Assembly: GCA_028456385.1 (NCBI GenBank)
Contig: JALNQF010000048.1
Span: 186,001 to 250,000 of the forward strand
Direction: 5' to 3'
Origin: Ophiosphaerella korrae
Lineage: Eukaryota; Ascomycota; Dothideomycetes; Pleosporales; Phaeosphaeriaceae
Length of the DNA stretch: 64,000 nt
Part shown: piece after piece, positions 43,630-53,995 of the stretch
Numbering within the stretch: position 1 is the first letter of the stretch
Layout of the letters: each line of letters begins with the position of its first letter
Position numbers and translations under genes: made by a program
Notes under the pieces: model-generated
Seen by the model: the letters and a program-made list of their open reading frames with translations, nothing else
Told to the model about the DNA's origin: nothing
Databases searched by the model: none

Positions 43630-44343
43630 TCAATTCTTCTTGCGCGCTTGATCCGTAGCACCCGTGAATCGCGCCCTTACTGCCGCCTCTCGACCAACAT
43701 GGCCCACACGATTTGTTGCATACTCTACGCCCGTGGCTGCGCCTCCAGCAAGAAGATTGCCATGAACGTCTGCAGTCGTTGCCAAGACGCCTCCCTCGAC
43801 ACCATAGGCTTCCTTGACATTATCCACGATCTCGTTGTACAGGCCATTCCCATCACCCAGAGGACCCCGGTCAAGCAGTATCTGTCCTTGTTCGTTTGTC
43901 ATTATCGTTCCATCGGGATTCGTAAGTACACCGTCTCCACCTGCCGTCAGCCATTCTGTATGCTTTTCCACAATAGCCGGATCGAGTCCATATTCTGTTC
44001 CTAGATACGCAATTTCGTCATGGCCGATTAGGATGAAACTGAGTGCCAGCTTCTCCGCAGTTCCGACCAGCATACCAGACAGCCAATCGCGCTTTCGCAA
44101 CTCGACGCCGTGCTGCTTCATGATGTCTTCTAGTTGACCCTGCGCAACTCCGGCCTTCTGGAAACCATATGCTGCGACTCCAGCTGGTGCGGCCATATAA
44201 TATAGTCCTCCTCCCGCCATAGTGCTGGAAATGGCAACTCCAAGCCCGGCACGCGTTCTTTGGCGGACGTTAGAGCGGTATTCTGACTGTAGTTGTTCCC
44301 GTGTGGGTGCGGTGCTTCCGCTTGGAGACTTCGATGAAACCAT
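43630..44343 (-). CDS. Conserved-looking hypothetical protein, 237 aa
   Basis: A single-exon frame with good gene character, opening MVSSKSPSGSTAPTREQLQS. A hydrophobic glycine/alanine stretch at about 34-62 (GVAISSTMAGGGLYYMAAPA) could be a membrane hairpin, and a second mildly hydrophobic segment near LALSFILIG follows. The second half is acidic and hydrophilic (LTNPDGTIMTNEQGQILLDR). I recognise no named family. It is convergent with elongin C and lies next to a copia relic on its upstream side. Confidence 0.65.
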   Translation of the reverse strand: MVSSKSPSGSTAPTREQLQSEYRSNVRQRTRAGLGVAISSTMAGGGLYYMAAPAGVAAYGFQKAGVAQGQLEDIMKQHGVELRKRDWLSGMLVGTAEKLALSFILIGHDEIAYLGTEYGLDPAIVEKHTEWLTAGGDGVLTNPDGTIMTNEQGQILLDRGPLGDGNGLYNEIVDNVKEAYGVEGGVLATTADVHGNLLAGGAATGVEYATNRVGHVGREAAVRARFTGATDQARKKN

Positions 44344-44702
44344 AGTCTCAGAAGTGGCGAATAAAGTCAGTTTAATTCAAGTGTGATATGATTTGTTATG
44401 GAATCTGCTTGAGGATTTGGATGGTTTCCCACCATGAAGTGTGGTGGAGTATCATGAGGAAAGGGACAGCAAAAAGGGGGTGGGCTGTTGCTAGGGAAAC
44501 GCGAGTACTGGGGGCTCATAAGGAGGAGCTACTAAGAAAGGCAGGGGAGACAACGGACACAGGCAGGGAGCAAGCCGACGAGCCCTCGGGTCGCGAGATA
44601 CAACCCATAGAAGTGCAGACAGTATCTAGAGTCAGATTAGCTAACATACTGTCAGATTTGAGGTTCACAAATTGATAGATGTGAACCGGAGTGAGAAAAT
44701 GA
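44344..44702. other. Intergenic, nothing recognised
   Basis: Promoter side of the hypothetical gene, reaching to the first LTR; no gene seen. Confidence 0.45.
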
Positions 44703-45004
44703 GTGTATTGATTGCTCTGTCTTCGTATCTCTAGCCCTGCGCTCTATCTATGTATCTACGCTGCGGCCGCCTTAGCTAGGTCTCTCGAGACGGCGGCGGG
44801 CTAGATCCTCAGCACTTCTTCTGTTGAGGTGCCAGTTTCTTTATTGTATCAGTTATGCCGACGTAGTCTATCTCCCTGCATATGAGATCCTTTGTTTGAT
44901 TCCTTTGTTTGTGAGTGCTGAGGCTGTGATCTTTCAGCTGTGGCGGGGTTGGCGCATCTCAGCGCGCACGCTATCGCGCATCCGATCACGCACCGTATCT
45001 GACA
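44703..45004 (-). repeat. 3' LTR of the copia relic
   Basis: On the + strand it reads tgtattgattgctctgtc ... cgcaccgtatctgaca and aligns over its length with 46659-47096 (shared: gtgccagtttctttatt/gtgctagtttctttatt, atcccttgtttg-like segments, cgctatcgcgcatc). It lacks about 75 bp present in the other LTR. Confidence 0.75.
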
Positions 45005-45099
45005 CACCCCTTTAGTTTGGCAACTTGTTGGCAAGCTGGACACTCATGAGGTAAGTGTAAGATTGTCGAGGTAGTCTTGGATCTTATTAAGAGGTGCCT

Positions 45100-45430
45100 T
45101 ATATGTTACTTAGTGTTCTTTTACTTCTACTAGTCCGAGCTGATTTAAGAAGCTTTCCTATTTGTTTGCTAGTAAGACCTTCGTAAACCCGTCTGCTGTC
45201 ATCTTAGTTGATGGAATGTATTCTACTTTGATTTAGCTAGTAGAGACCTCTTGTCTTAGCCAGTGATTATGGATATCAACGTGCCGAAGCTTGGTTTGTA
45301 GCTTGGCCAGTTCTTTAGTGACGAGCCAGATTGTTTGAGTATTATCGCACTGGATAGTGATGTGACTCGTAGGGGGTTTGACTTGTAGTTCGTCGAGTAG
45401 TTTTGATGTAAATATAGCTTCTTTTAGTCT
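45100..45430 (-). pseudogene. Copia RNase H domain fragment
   Basis: Minus-strand translation gives KEAIFTSKLLDELQ, then HITIQCDNTQTIWLVTKELA, LQTKLRHVDIHNHWLRQEV and VEYIPSTKMTADGFTKVLLA, the conserved C-terminal signature of copia polyproteins. TAG codons stand in place of Gln-like positions. Upstream reverse-transcriptase sequence is missing or unrecognisable. Confidence 0.85.
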
Positions 45431-46149
45431 ATGATCTTCTCTGCCGAAAGCTTGGTCGGGTGAGCTAGCTCGGCCTCCTTGAATAGTTTGTCTATTGGAT
45501 GGTTATCTATTGATAACTGATTGCTGAGCTAGAACTTAGTTCTCTGGCCTGCACTGGCGCGTTGCTTGATTACAGTTCTGAGTTGATGCGTACCGCAGAT
45601 TCGATGCGCAGTAGCTGAGTTGATTCAGTGGCGAGCTAGGTTCGATCGATCTGAATCTCACATGCTAGCTCGGCGCTTAACGTCAGTTCTAGCGACGTCA
45701 CAGCTGGCGCGGCTCGCCGCGTCGCAGCTGGCAGTATCGTAGCTGGCAGTATCGCAGTTGGTGCTTTGTGGTTGAGTTAGAGGCGAGCTAGTATCGCGCA
45801 CTAGCATCGCAGATCGATTGCTATCGCCGATCTCTAACGTCACCTGAAGCCTATGAGCCAGCCGAGTGAGCTAGCTCGCAAGCTCTATCCATGAGCTGAG
45901 CCGAGAGCTGAGTCGAGATTGCGATCTCAGCTTAGTATAGGGTTGAGCGTGAGCAATCGTTGCGCTGGAGCTCTGGCAGCAGCTCGTAGTCGTTGCGCTC
46001 GCACACGCACCTTATCTGATACACCCCTTGAGTTTTGCTGAACGAGGTGCTCAATTTTAGTAGGTCCTGTATGGCTGAGTCTCTTGTGCCGTAGTAGTAC
46101 TGGCGCTCTAGCTGTCTGAGGTTTGTAGGTTTAATGTGCTGCTTAACGC

Positions 46150-46375
46150 AGTAGATTGTGCTTAGCGCGAGACAGTAGATGATGCTCAGCGCGATGCATT
46201 AGATGATGCTCGGCGCGATGCATTAGATGATGCTCAAGTTGATGCTCGGCTTGATGCTCGGCTTGATGCTGAGCTTGATGCTCGAGTTTTGATGCTGAGC
46301 TTGATGCTGAGCTTATGCTGAGTTTGATGCTCGGCTTGGTGCTCTAGTTGATACTTAGCTTGATACTCGAGTTGG
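46150..46375. repeat. Degenerate 12-bp tandem repeat (ttgatgctcggc)
   Basis: About 15 units of gatgctcggctt, gatgctgagctt and close variants follow each other within the copia relic, with an earlier gcgatgcattagatgatgctc variant. The array does not resemble copia coding sequence. Confidence 0.75.
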
Positions 46376-46658
46376 TTATCGCGAGTATTTATCGCAGTCT
46401 TAGCAGCAAAAGCGCTCTTAATACTTAGCGGTATAGGAGTCTAAGATTGCTTCGTGCGAGGTTTAGAGTTGATTATAGGGTCTGCCCTAGATTGAGTCAA
46501 CTTAGATTTGAGTCTAAGAACTAGCCTGATAGTCTAGTGTACGTTGATATCGAGGTCTACTCTAGATTGAGTTAACGTCAGCACTACTAAGCTAGCGGAC
46601 CGGGATTCGACTCACCCGGGGTTTCAACTCACTGACCCGAAAGCACCCATCTACATGA

Positions 46659-47096
46659 AAAATCGTGTTTATTCTCTCAACCTAGTTACAATTGCCACTC
46701 TGTACACATAGACTGAAGAGTTCTAGCTGCTGCTTTAGTTGCCGCTCTCTCTACTTCTCTCTCTACTGTTTTATAGTAAGTACTATTATCTTCTAGCTAC
46801 CTCTTAATAGCTAGATCCTTAGTACTCCTTCTATTAAGGTGCTAGTTTCTTTATTATATTAGTTATACTAACGTAGTCTATCTTCCTATATATAAGATCC
46901 TTGGTTTAATTCCTTTGTTTGTAAGTGCCGAGGCTGCGATCTTTTAGCTGCGGCGGGGTTAGTAGCTTAGCGATCGTCACGCTAGCTCAAACGAGCCAAT
47001 CAACAGATTCCAGGTTGACCTGGAATCTGTTGCGCATCTCAGCGCGAACGCTATCGCGCATCTGATCGTGCATCCGATCACGCACCTCATCCGACA
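46659..47096 (-). repeat. 5' LTR of the copia relic, more RIP-mutated
   Basis: Ends catccgaca at 47096 and aligns with the other LTR. It has T- and A-rich substitutions relative to it (for example tatatt for tgtatc) and an extra segment with a 15-bp inverted repeat at 47001-47032. The inner boundary near 46659 is approximate. Confidence 0.65.
47001..47032. repeat. 15-bp inverted repeat with 2-nt centre
   Basis: caacagattccaggt and acctggaatctgttg are exact reverse complements separated by tg. It occurs in the longer LTR only. Confidence 0.8.
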
Positions 47097-48127
47097 CATA
47101 CCCTGTTCCCTAGGACCAATGAGCCCTCGGGCCCCGGATATGCATCGGGCGCACAACACCACAACAGAAGCATTCACAGAACGCATTATATACTGGTCAT
47201 GTTGAAGAAACACATAACGAGTTTCAGCGGACCCTGCTGAATGCTGCAGCCTAAGCACGACAAAGTTACTCCCCCTACAGAGCCTCATGTCCAGCCACCT
47301 AAACACGGAAACTTCACTGTCCATGAACAGAGCCTCAACATCCCTCACCCTAAACATCTTGATAATCAACCATTCACATTGCACTTCAAATACAGGTGGT
47401 CAGCAATACTGGCCGTTGGCGCAAATTGAACCCAATCGAGCATACACAGTCATTGGAATCCAGGTCAGGCGTAACCAAATCCTTGAAGCAGGTGGTCAGC
47501 ATATTACCATTTTTGGGGCCTAATCGTTCGTGGAGTGCAGACCAGAGAACGGTTGGTGGCATAGCCACAACGCCAAGTGCACGTGCCACCACCTGTTGGC
47601 GTCCAAAACGAAATGGCTACCGCTTTCAGTGGACCAAGTTATGGTGGTATGGTCAGAGATATTAGGCGCACGATATTGTACTTTCGGGCCACGTTGTTTC
47701 GTGTGGGGCGTGCGATCTTCCACACACCTGTTGACAGACGTTTATCATACTTCGTACTCTGAATCCAATAGAGTACCGTGCTGGAGTATGGCCGGATTCT
47801 GTCGGGATGAAATATTTGCAAACTTGTGACATGTGGGCACAGACTTGGAAATGGCTCAAACTATAGAAAGAATGGCTACAGCCGGACGACTACGGATTTC
47901 TCAAGTAGCCTTCTTACTTATTTCCATTAGTATTACTTTTTGAAACATCAACCGAAGTCTTTGGGTCGAGTCTTTGGGTCGAAATCGCACAGCATTTTTT
48001 TCACAGGATCTCTGATCGAGGAATAAGAAAGCACCACAGGTTCTTCAACTTGACCATCCTTGTCAAACGACCATTATGAATGTAAAACTTAGTTCCTTAT
48101 ACCTACCGTCCCCTAGATTTAGGTCCT
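47097..48127. other. Intergenic with unassigned ORFs
   Basis: Frames of 60-99 codons lie on both strands at 47,240-47,860; none has a recognisable domain. Possibly a decayed gene next to the copia relic. Confidence 0.4.
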
Positions 48128-48604
48128 TTGATCAGAATCATTCGCCTCAAGCCTGGTACTGGTGATGACCCACTCGAGGGGAAGCTCGAAATAACGGATA
48201 CAGGCCCCGAGATTGTTATCACATTCGATGCATTATCATATATTTGGGGAAATCCTACGAAGTGGAGATTTGTTGGCTTTGGCGAAGGACAGATAGCGGT
48301 AACCCGAAACCTCGATGTAGCACTGCGCCGAATCCGCCATGAGGGCAACGTAATGGCTATACGGGCGAACGGCATATGCATCAACCAAGACGATCTCAAA
48401 GGACATGGCGAGCAAGTGAAGCTCACGGGTAGCATCTATAGCAAAGCAGAACATGCCATCGCTTGGCTAGGACCTGGTCTTCAAGAACAAGCTGCCGACA
48501 TATCCAGCGTGTTGAACAAAGTACGACCAGAACTCGCAGCGCAAGAGCAATTCGAAGCTCTTAGTGTAATTCTGAAACTGCAATGGTTTTTATATGGAGT
48601 CTAA
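48128..48604 (+). pseudogene. HET-domain protein, N-terminal fragment
   Basis: Begins MIRIIRLKPGTGDDPLEGKL and continues with ITFDALSYIWG, VTRNLDVALRRIRHEG, the ICINQDD motif, EQVKLTGSIYSKAEHAIAWL and LQWFLYGV before a stop. This is the first half of a HET domain; the expected WVIQE motif and C-terminal region do not follow. The usual Trp-Ala/Ile-Asp before ICINQDD reads RANG, so key positions have also drifted. It is a truncated relic or an extremely short HET protein. Confidence 0.65.
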
Positions 48605-49257
48605 TACGTTAGATGCGGATGATGAGGGACTATTAGCACAGTCCAATACAGAATTGGTCTTGGAATTCAGTGATGAAAGCCTAAAGTCCAAGATTCTATT
48701 ATTGCTACTGTTTCGTCCGCCGCGCAGAGCAGCGTGGTCGATGGCCTATCTGAGAGAACCTTCGAGTGCATCGCCGCTTTCTGAAAGGAATATGTTGAAC
48801 TATTGGAGCCTGAAAGTTGTAAGCCGCATGTCTGAGACACAAATGCTACATTATTACATATCTTGATGGCAATCATGATACCTTCAAACGACTGTGCTGC
48901 TTCGCCCAGTTCTCAAACTAACAGTGATGTAAATTTGGAGCAGTCCAACAACAGTCTGATGCCGGCGGAACCTATGCTCTCCAACATGCATGAGCTACCA
49001 ACCGAAAGGCTCTATAATGGAGAACGACGGTATCTCAGACGAAGAAGGTCTTGGTGATGATGAGTCTGAATTATCAAATTATCTGGAAACCTATAAAAAC
49101 ATATAGCTTGTATGGCATCGCCATAAACTCTTCGTCACTTCGAAAGGCCAAGCTGGACTAGGACCTGCTGTGCTTGAGACTGGGCACATGGTGGTTGCCA
49201 TGGAAGGGTATACATTTCATAGCATTCTTTGCCCGTTTAAAGGGTGGTATTTGTCTG
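48605..49257. other. Intergenic, nothing recognised
   Basis: Frames at 48594-48866 and 48863-49057 follow the HET fragment but do not read as HET C-termini. Confidence 0.4.
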
Positions 49258-49466
49258 ATATAGTGGTGCATCAGGGTAGGTAGGTGATCGGGGATAGTTT
49301 GGCCGAGCTTACGGCTCTAAAATGGGGTTCGAGAGAGATTGGGTAGGGCAGACAAAGACTAGTGCCAGCTAGTTATGTACCTAGTACACCATATAATTAC
49401 CCTAGCCCCTCTCACTGACTGCGGGTCGAAACTTGCCTCCTGCTCCGAGCATCTCAGTATGCCACA
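49258..49466. repeat. Third, diverged copy of the 200-bp repeat
   Basis: Shares gtgatcgggga, cttacggctct, tgggtagggcagac, actgcgggtcgaa and the end tatgccaca with the tandem pair at 14763-15172, in the same orientation. Identity is clearly lower. Confidence 0.6.
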
Positions 49467-49691
49467 GCATATGCAATTGTTAAGGATACAAACCCAAACG
49501 TTTCTATGTTGGCATGAAGGCAATGTCGATTGATGGCGCAATGTCTGTTCAAAGTACCACGGTTCATATAGGGCTGCAAAAATTAAGTAGGACCCGTAAA
49601 AAGGTCGTTCATAAGATAATCAAAATTATAAGAATGCTAGCACAATGAAACGATTACTTAGTTTTTAGCGATGTTCCCCGAGCTACCCATT

Positions 49692-50381
49692 TTATTTCTC
49701 CTGCCAATCAAACCCATCCCATCGTCCTTCCACACCCTCATGTTCTTCGCTCACCAACCCCAAACAGTCCACCATTCTCGTGAAACCTTGCTTCACCATA
49801 TCAGCGACTCCTTTCGGCCGAGTATAAAAATCCATAACAGGCGGGAAAACCGCTACCCCCACACTTATAAGCTCGAGCATGAATGGAGCTCGGCGGCGTT
49901 TCTCTGGCCATAAGTACAAGCTTCCTTCTCTCTTTAAGCGTAACACTAGCTGCGCGCGTAATGAGGTCAGAATCGTAGCCTATGCGGATCCCGGCGAGTG
50001 CCCCCATAGAACATGGAACGACGATCATGCCATGCGTTAAGAAGGAGCCCGATGACAGTCTTGCTGAACATCGCGCGGCGAGTATGTAAGGTCCGCCAAT
50101 GAGTTGAGATATTTTGCTGTATTGTTTGGTGCGTCTAGCTCATACTTGAGAGTAGAGGCACCCCAAGTAGATAGGATGACATGAGTTTCGACATTTAACT
50201 GGCGGAGGCGTTGCAAAAGCTCAATGGCGAGTGGGGCACCCGTGGTGCCCGTAACGGCAACGACAATGCGATTTTTCCGTGGAGCAAATGTATGATTTGA
50301 CCCGAAACAGTCGAGCTGAAGCTTCGAGGGTGAGAACTGTGGATTGATTTGGTGGCCTTGCCTAAGATTATTGCTGAACAC
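49692..50381 (-). pseudogene. PAD1: PAD1/UbiX-type flavin prenyltransferase, frameshifted
   Basis: The family makes prenylated FMN, the cofactor of UbiD-type decarboxylases, in mitochondria. Minus-strand segments in order are RIVVAVTGTTGAPLAIELLQ (FMN-binding start), [30 protein letters not shown], then in another frame [38 protein letters not shown] and [13 protein letters not shown], then in a third frame [20 protein letters not shown] and MVDCLGL. Frame breaks lie near 50,065 (one base) and 49,881 (about 11 bases lost before MLEL). No intron signals explain them. All else is well conserved. Divergent from an FDC1-like pseudogene, its functional partner, 593 bp away from start to start. Confidence 0.85.
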
Positions 50382-50973
50382 CTTTGGTCCGCATCGGCAC
50401 CACGCTTAAACGAATCGCATGGTACTTAAATGGCCAGTTTAAAATATATTCAATCCCATCTTATACACTGGTGTGCCACATTGAACTCTTAGAGATGCAA
50501 GTATCTTTGGATCAACACGACGACGTCACCCGGGGACCATCTGAGGTCACTATACGATACCCCTAAGCAGACATAAGCGACCGTTTAGTATCTGTTCTTA
50601 TAAGCCTTTCCCGAAAGACTCTTCTCGACACTGTAATTGGTTAAAACATGATAGCCACAATCTGAGTAGATGGTTGTCAATCAGTGTGGTGCCAGATGCC
50701 TGAATCTGGTTAGTGACATGCGATCTACGCTTCAATCAGCATGCGCATCGTATTCATGCATTAAGTTCGTGAGAACAGTGTATGTCTGTCCCGAATCCAG
50801 ATTTGTTGGAAATCTGAAAACCGTGAAACAAGATTAAGTGATGCAACGTGAAATCTCACTTTGTTGCTTGCTACATCGACTTACATAATTGCATTCTCCT
50901 AATGTTGCTCAAGATCAACACCAGATTGACTGCGCAACATGCTCGCAAAAACAGTCCTTACTGTACCAGCCTT

Positions 50974-52517
50974 ATGGCGTCGAAGTCTAGATGGCTATCA
51001 ACCCAGACGCCCAACGCTGCACACCTCGACTTCCGTTTGTTCGTTGATGCACTTCGCAAAGAGAACGACCTGGTTGACATCAACGAAGAGGTAGATCTAA
51101 AGCTCGAAGTGGCAGTAATCACTCGCCGTGCGTACGGACAACGAGCTAAAGCCCCGTTGTTCAACAACGTCAAGGGTGCCTACGATAGCTTTCCCAGAAT
51201 ATTAGGGGCACCCGGTGGTCTTTCAAAAGACTGGAACGCATCACACCGGCGTCTAGCATTGCACCTGGGTCTTGAACCAACTACAGGTCCAAAAGAAATC
51301 ATTGATTTCATGCTAAAAGCGAAGACGGAAAAGCCGATTCTTCCTATCCATGTCCAAGATGGACCCTGCAAGGAAGTAAAACTTCCTGGGTCTAACGTGG
51401 ACTTGACGGGTCTTCCGGTACCACTGCTCAACAAAGCTGATGGAGGCAACTACATCCAGACACTAGGGATCAACATCGCCTCGCATCCCAGCGAGCTGTG
51501 AACAAACTGGTCCATTGCTCGTACAATGATCCACGACAAAATCCGGATCACGGGTCTTATAATGAAGCCTCAATATATCGCTCGTATTTATGAGAAGTGG
51601 GTGGAGAAGGGCGAGGATGTGCCTTACGCCATCGCACTCGGCGCACCGCCGATCGCGGTTATGGCTGCCAGTATGCTACTTCCAGCAGGAGTTACTGAAG
51701 CGGAGTATTTTGGATCGTTGTGTGGCTCACCGCCGGAATTGGTGAAGTGCGAAACTAATCACATCTATGTTCCTGCGAACAGCGAGACCATTTTGGAGGG
51801 CACTATATCAGTTCGAGATCGCGGGCCTTAGGGGCCGTTTGGCGAGATGCATGGATACAGCTTCTTGGATGAGAATTCCCAACAGCCGTTGTATACTGTG
51901 TCAGCAATTACTCGCCGTAAGGATGCCATTCTACCAATCTGTGTTCCAGGTAAAGCTTCAGGGCCCGAAGAAACGCATACCATGATAGGGCCGCTTGCTT
52001 CTGCTGAGATGCGTCAGTTCCTGCAAGATGAAGGCTTCCTTGTGAAGCAAGTTTTTGCGCTATACGAGTCCCAGGTGATATGGGCAGCTGTTCAGGTCGA
52101 TCGCGAAGCTTTAGCGCAACTAAAAACGTACGCGAAGGAATTCTGCGAGCGAATCGGCATCTCATTTTTCGACACAAATCTAGCATGCAGATCCATCGTC
52201 TCCTGATCGTGGGTGACGATGTTGACCCTTTCAATTTCAGCGACATAATGTGGGCGTACGCAACACCCTGTCGACCGTCGATAGATGACTTTCACTTCGA
52301 GGATGTGACCGCCTATCCGCTGGTACCATATATAAGCCATGGGCCGGGTACAAAATTGACAGGTAGCAAAGTCGTGAGTAGCTGCTTGTTGCCTGAAGAA
52401 TATGAAGGCAAGCAAGGCTGGGCGGCATGTGATTTCGAGAATGGGTATCCGGAAAGCGTCAAGGAGAAGGTACTTGAGCAATGGGATAGACTTAGTCTAG
52501 AACAACTAAGCGAATGA
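50974..52517 (+). pseudogene. FDC1: FDC1/UbiD-type ferulic acid decarboxylase, disrupted
   Basis: prFMN-dependent decarboxylase of cinnamic/ferulic-type acids. The frame starts MASKSRWLSTQTPNAAHLDF (a Ser/Arg-rich, mitochondrial-like leader; an earlier ATG at 50848 is in frame) and carries RLFVDALRKENDLVDINEEV, LFNNVKGAYDSFPRILGAPG, TNWSIARTMIHDK, SPPELVKCETNHIYVPANSE, GPFGEMHGYSFLDE and ETHTMIGPLASAEMRQF. After a one-base shift near 52,185 it continues IHRLLIVGDDVDPFNFSDIM, WAYATPCRPS and the end near 52517. In-frame stops are TGA at 51499-51501, where Trp precedes TNW, and TAG at 51829-51831 before GPFGEMHGY. About 500 codons were present, the usual size. Paired with the PAD1 relic. Confidence 0.87.
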
Positions 52518-53371
52518 TTGGAAATGTGGGCTTCTTGGCTTATAGTATTGTATTCCTACCTGAACGTTTCCGAATCGGGTGCCTAATCTTCCTCAGGGCA
52601 ATAATCCTATCGCAGAACACGGTGAATAGTTAGCATCGCGAGTGAGGTATCAAGACTTTGTTTTTCACATCGTGATCGCGCAACTTTGGGGATATGCGCG
52701 GCCGCTAGCGCACGAATAGGGTGGGTGATCTCTCAAGGCAAGCGGGCGCGAGGTAAATCTAATTCTAATATGTTAAATTGGCAAAAGGCGTTCCATTCAT
52801 GATGCATAGCGCATGGAAAGACTTACCCAAAGGCATCCATGAGGCAAATGCGAGGGACCAAAGTGTCAGCAAGACGATATTTAGCAGGGCGAACCGGTGG
52901 CAACTCAGCCTCCGCCCCACCAATCCTTGCTCCTACGTAGGTGCCTTCCCAAGGTTGTATCTAGCTAAGGCCTTCTAAGGTTGTCAGCCGATTGCCCAAT
53001 AAATACTACAATAAGTTGCACGCCTGAAATTCGCACGCTTGAGCGAATGGCAGCCGACTGGCCGGTGGTTTGAAACCGCTGGTCGCAAGACCCTAGCGCT
53101 ATAGTAAGGCCAACCACTGCGGTCAGTCATCCATGCGAACATCGTGGTCTTCCGGACCAGTACTGTAGTAAGTAAGGCTTATTTGAAGCTCAAAGCCCCA
53201 AACATTCTATTTCATTGATTTGATCTGACATTTACTGAGCATATCTTGACTTCCAAGTACCAGCCAGAAGTATACTTCATCAACGTTTTACCATTACCTT
53301 CCTACCTCATATTGAGATTCCATTATCTGAGAATACTTAAACACAGTTAAAAGAATTATTTTATCTCGATC
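52518..53371. other. Intergenic, nothing recognised
   Basis: No gene or clear repeat identified downstream of the decarboxylase relic. Confidence 0.45.
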
Positions 53372-53933
53372 ATGCACGTACGTGTGCCTCAATTATTATT
53401 TCTATTAGCCACTATTAGCTTCTCCATTGGACTATCAGCTGGCTCCTGTAAGATTAAGCGCACACCTTTCTCCCTTGAAAATAAGTTTCTGATCAACTAT
53501 GGGAACAGGTGTAAAATGCTCTGGACAAGATGTCGGGGTCAGTGAAGCGGAGCCTGCACTATCCATTTTTCTCAGGGGTTCGCCATCCCCACCCAGCAGT
53601 CCTTCGTCTGGTAAGCCTTCGGCACCAGCGCCGCCATCGCGCCCTCCAGGAACTACCCCGGGGCGACCACCCCGGCCCGACTTACCTGGTTCTGATGACA
53701 CACCTGGCGATGACGAATCGCCGTCTTCACCCACAACAAACATCACCCGGTTAATACCTTCAGCGAGAGCATCAACGACATTAAAAACATTTATCTCAGA
53801 GCCATCTTCCAAGACGACTGCATGGCCTGGCTCACAGTCAGCAACAAATACTAGTTCCGCTACGAAAGTGCAGTATCGCCTATCGCTCATTTCTTTCGTC
53901 TTTTTACAGACAGTTTTGTTGTACCTACTATAG
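53372..53933 (+). CDS. Possible GPI-anchored Pro/Ser-rich surface protein, 166 aa
   Basis: Exons 53372-53447 and 53509-53933 flank a 61-nt GTAAGA...CAG intron. Exon 1 codes a signal peptide (MHVRVPQLLFLLATISFSIG). Exon 2 gives a short Cys-containing start (VKCSGQDVGVSEAEPALSIF), a Pro/Ser/Gly-rich middle (SPSPPSSPSSGKPSAPAPPS) and a Ser/Thr-rich stalk with one N-glycosylation site (TTNIT). The last 15 residues (LISFVFLQTVLLYLL) are hydrophobic, as in GPI-attachment signals. The combination fits a cell-wall mannoprotein. A 186-codon frame on the opposite strand (53435-53995) covers the same DNA and also looks protein-like, so only one of the two may be real. Confidence 0.4.
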
Positions 53934-53995
53934 AATTGTATAATTTCTAAATCATTTAGATCGGCATTCCCAGTTTTGTGGGCCGCCAGCGTCAC
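53435..53995 (-). CDS. Antisense ORF, 186 codons, alternative to the + strand gene
   Basis: An uninterrupted ATG-to-stop frame. The N-terminal half (YCTFVAELVFVADCEPGHAV, VVLEDGSEINVFNVVDALAE) has ordinary, globular-looking composition with six cysteines overall; the middle is Gly/Pro-rich, opposite the Pro-rich part of the + strand protein. There is no signal peptide and no recognised family. It is offered as the competing reading of this locus. Confidence 0.3.
   Translation of the reverse strand: MTLAAHKTGNADLNDLEIIQFYSRYNKTVCKKTKEMSDRRYCTFVAELVFVADCEPGHAVVLEDGSEINVFNVVDALAEGINRVMFVVGEDGDSSSPGVSSEPGKSGRGGRPGVVPGGRDGGAGAEGLPDEGLLGGDGEPLRKMDSAGSASLTPTSCPEHFTPVPIVDQKLIFKGERCALNLTGAS

Larger units (their letters stand above)
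44703..47096 (-). mobile_element. Ty1/copia LTR retrotransposon relic
   Basis: Two related LTRs bracket a shortened interior on the minus strand. In that orientation the element starts TGTCGGATGAGG at 47096 and ends near caatcaataca at 44703. A polypurine tract (aaaggggtg) sits just before the 3' LTR at 45005-45013. Only the RNase H end of the polyprotein is recognisable. The remainder is rearranged or tandem-repeat DNA. Many TAG codons and T-rich changes point to RIP. Confidence 0.8.

Noticed and set aside
46600..46625. Possible tRNA box B (gggattcgactcaccc)
   Set aside because: No matching box A upstream; it lies within the copia relic.
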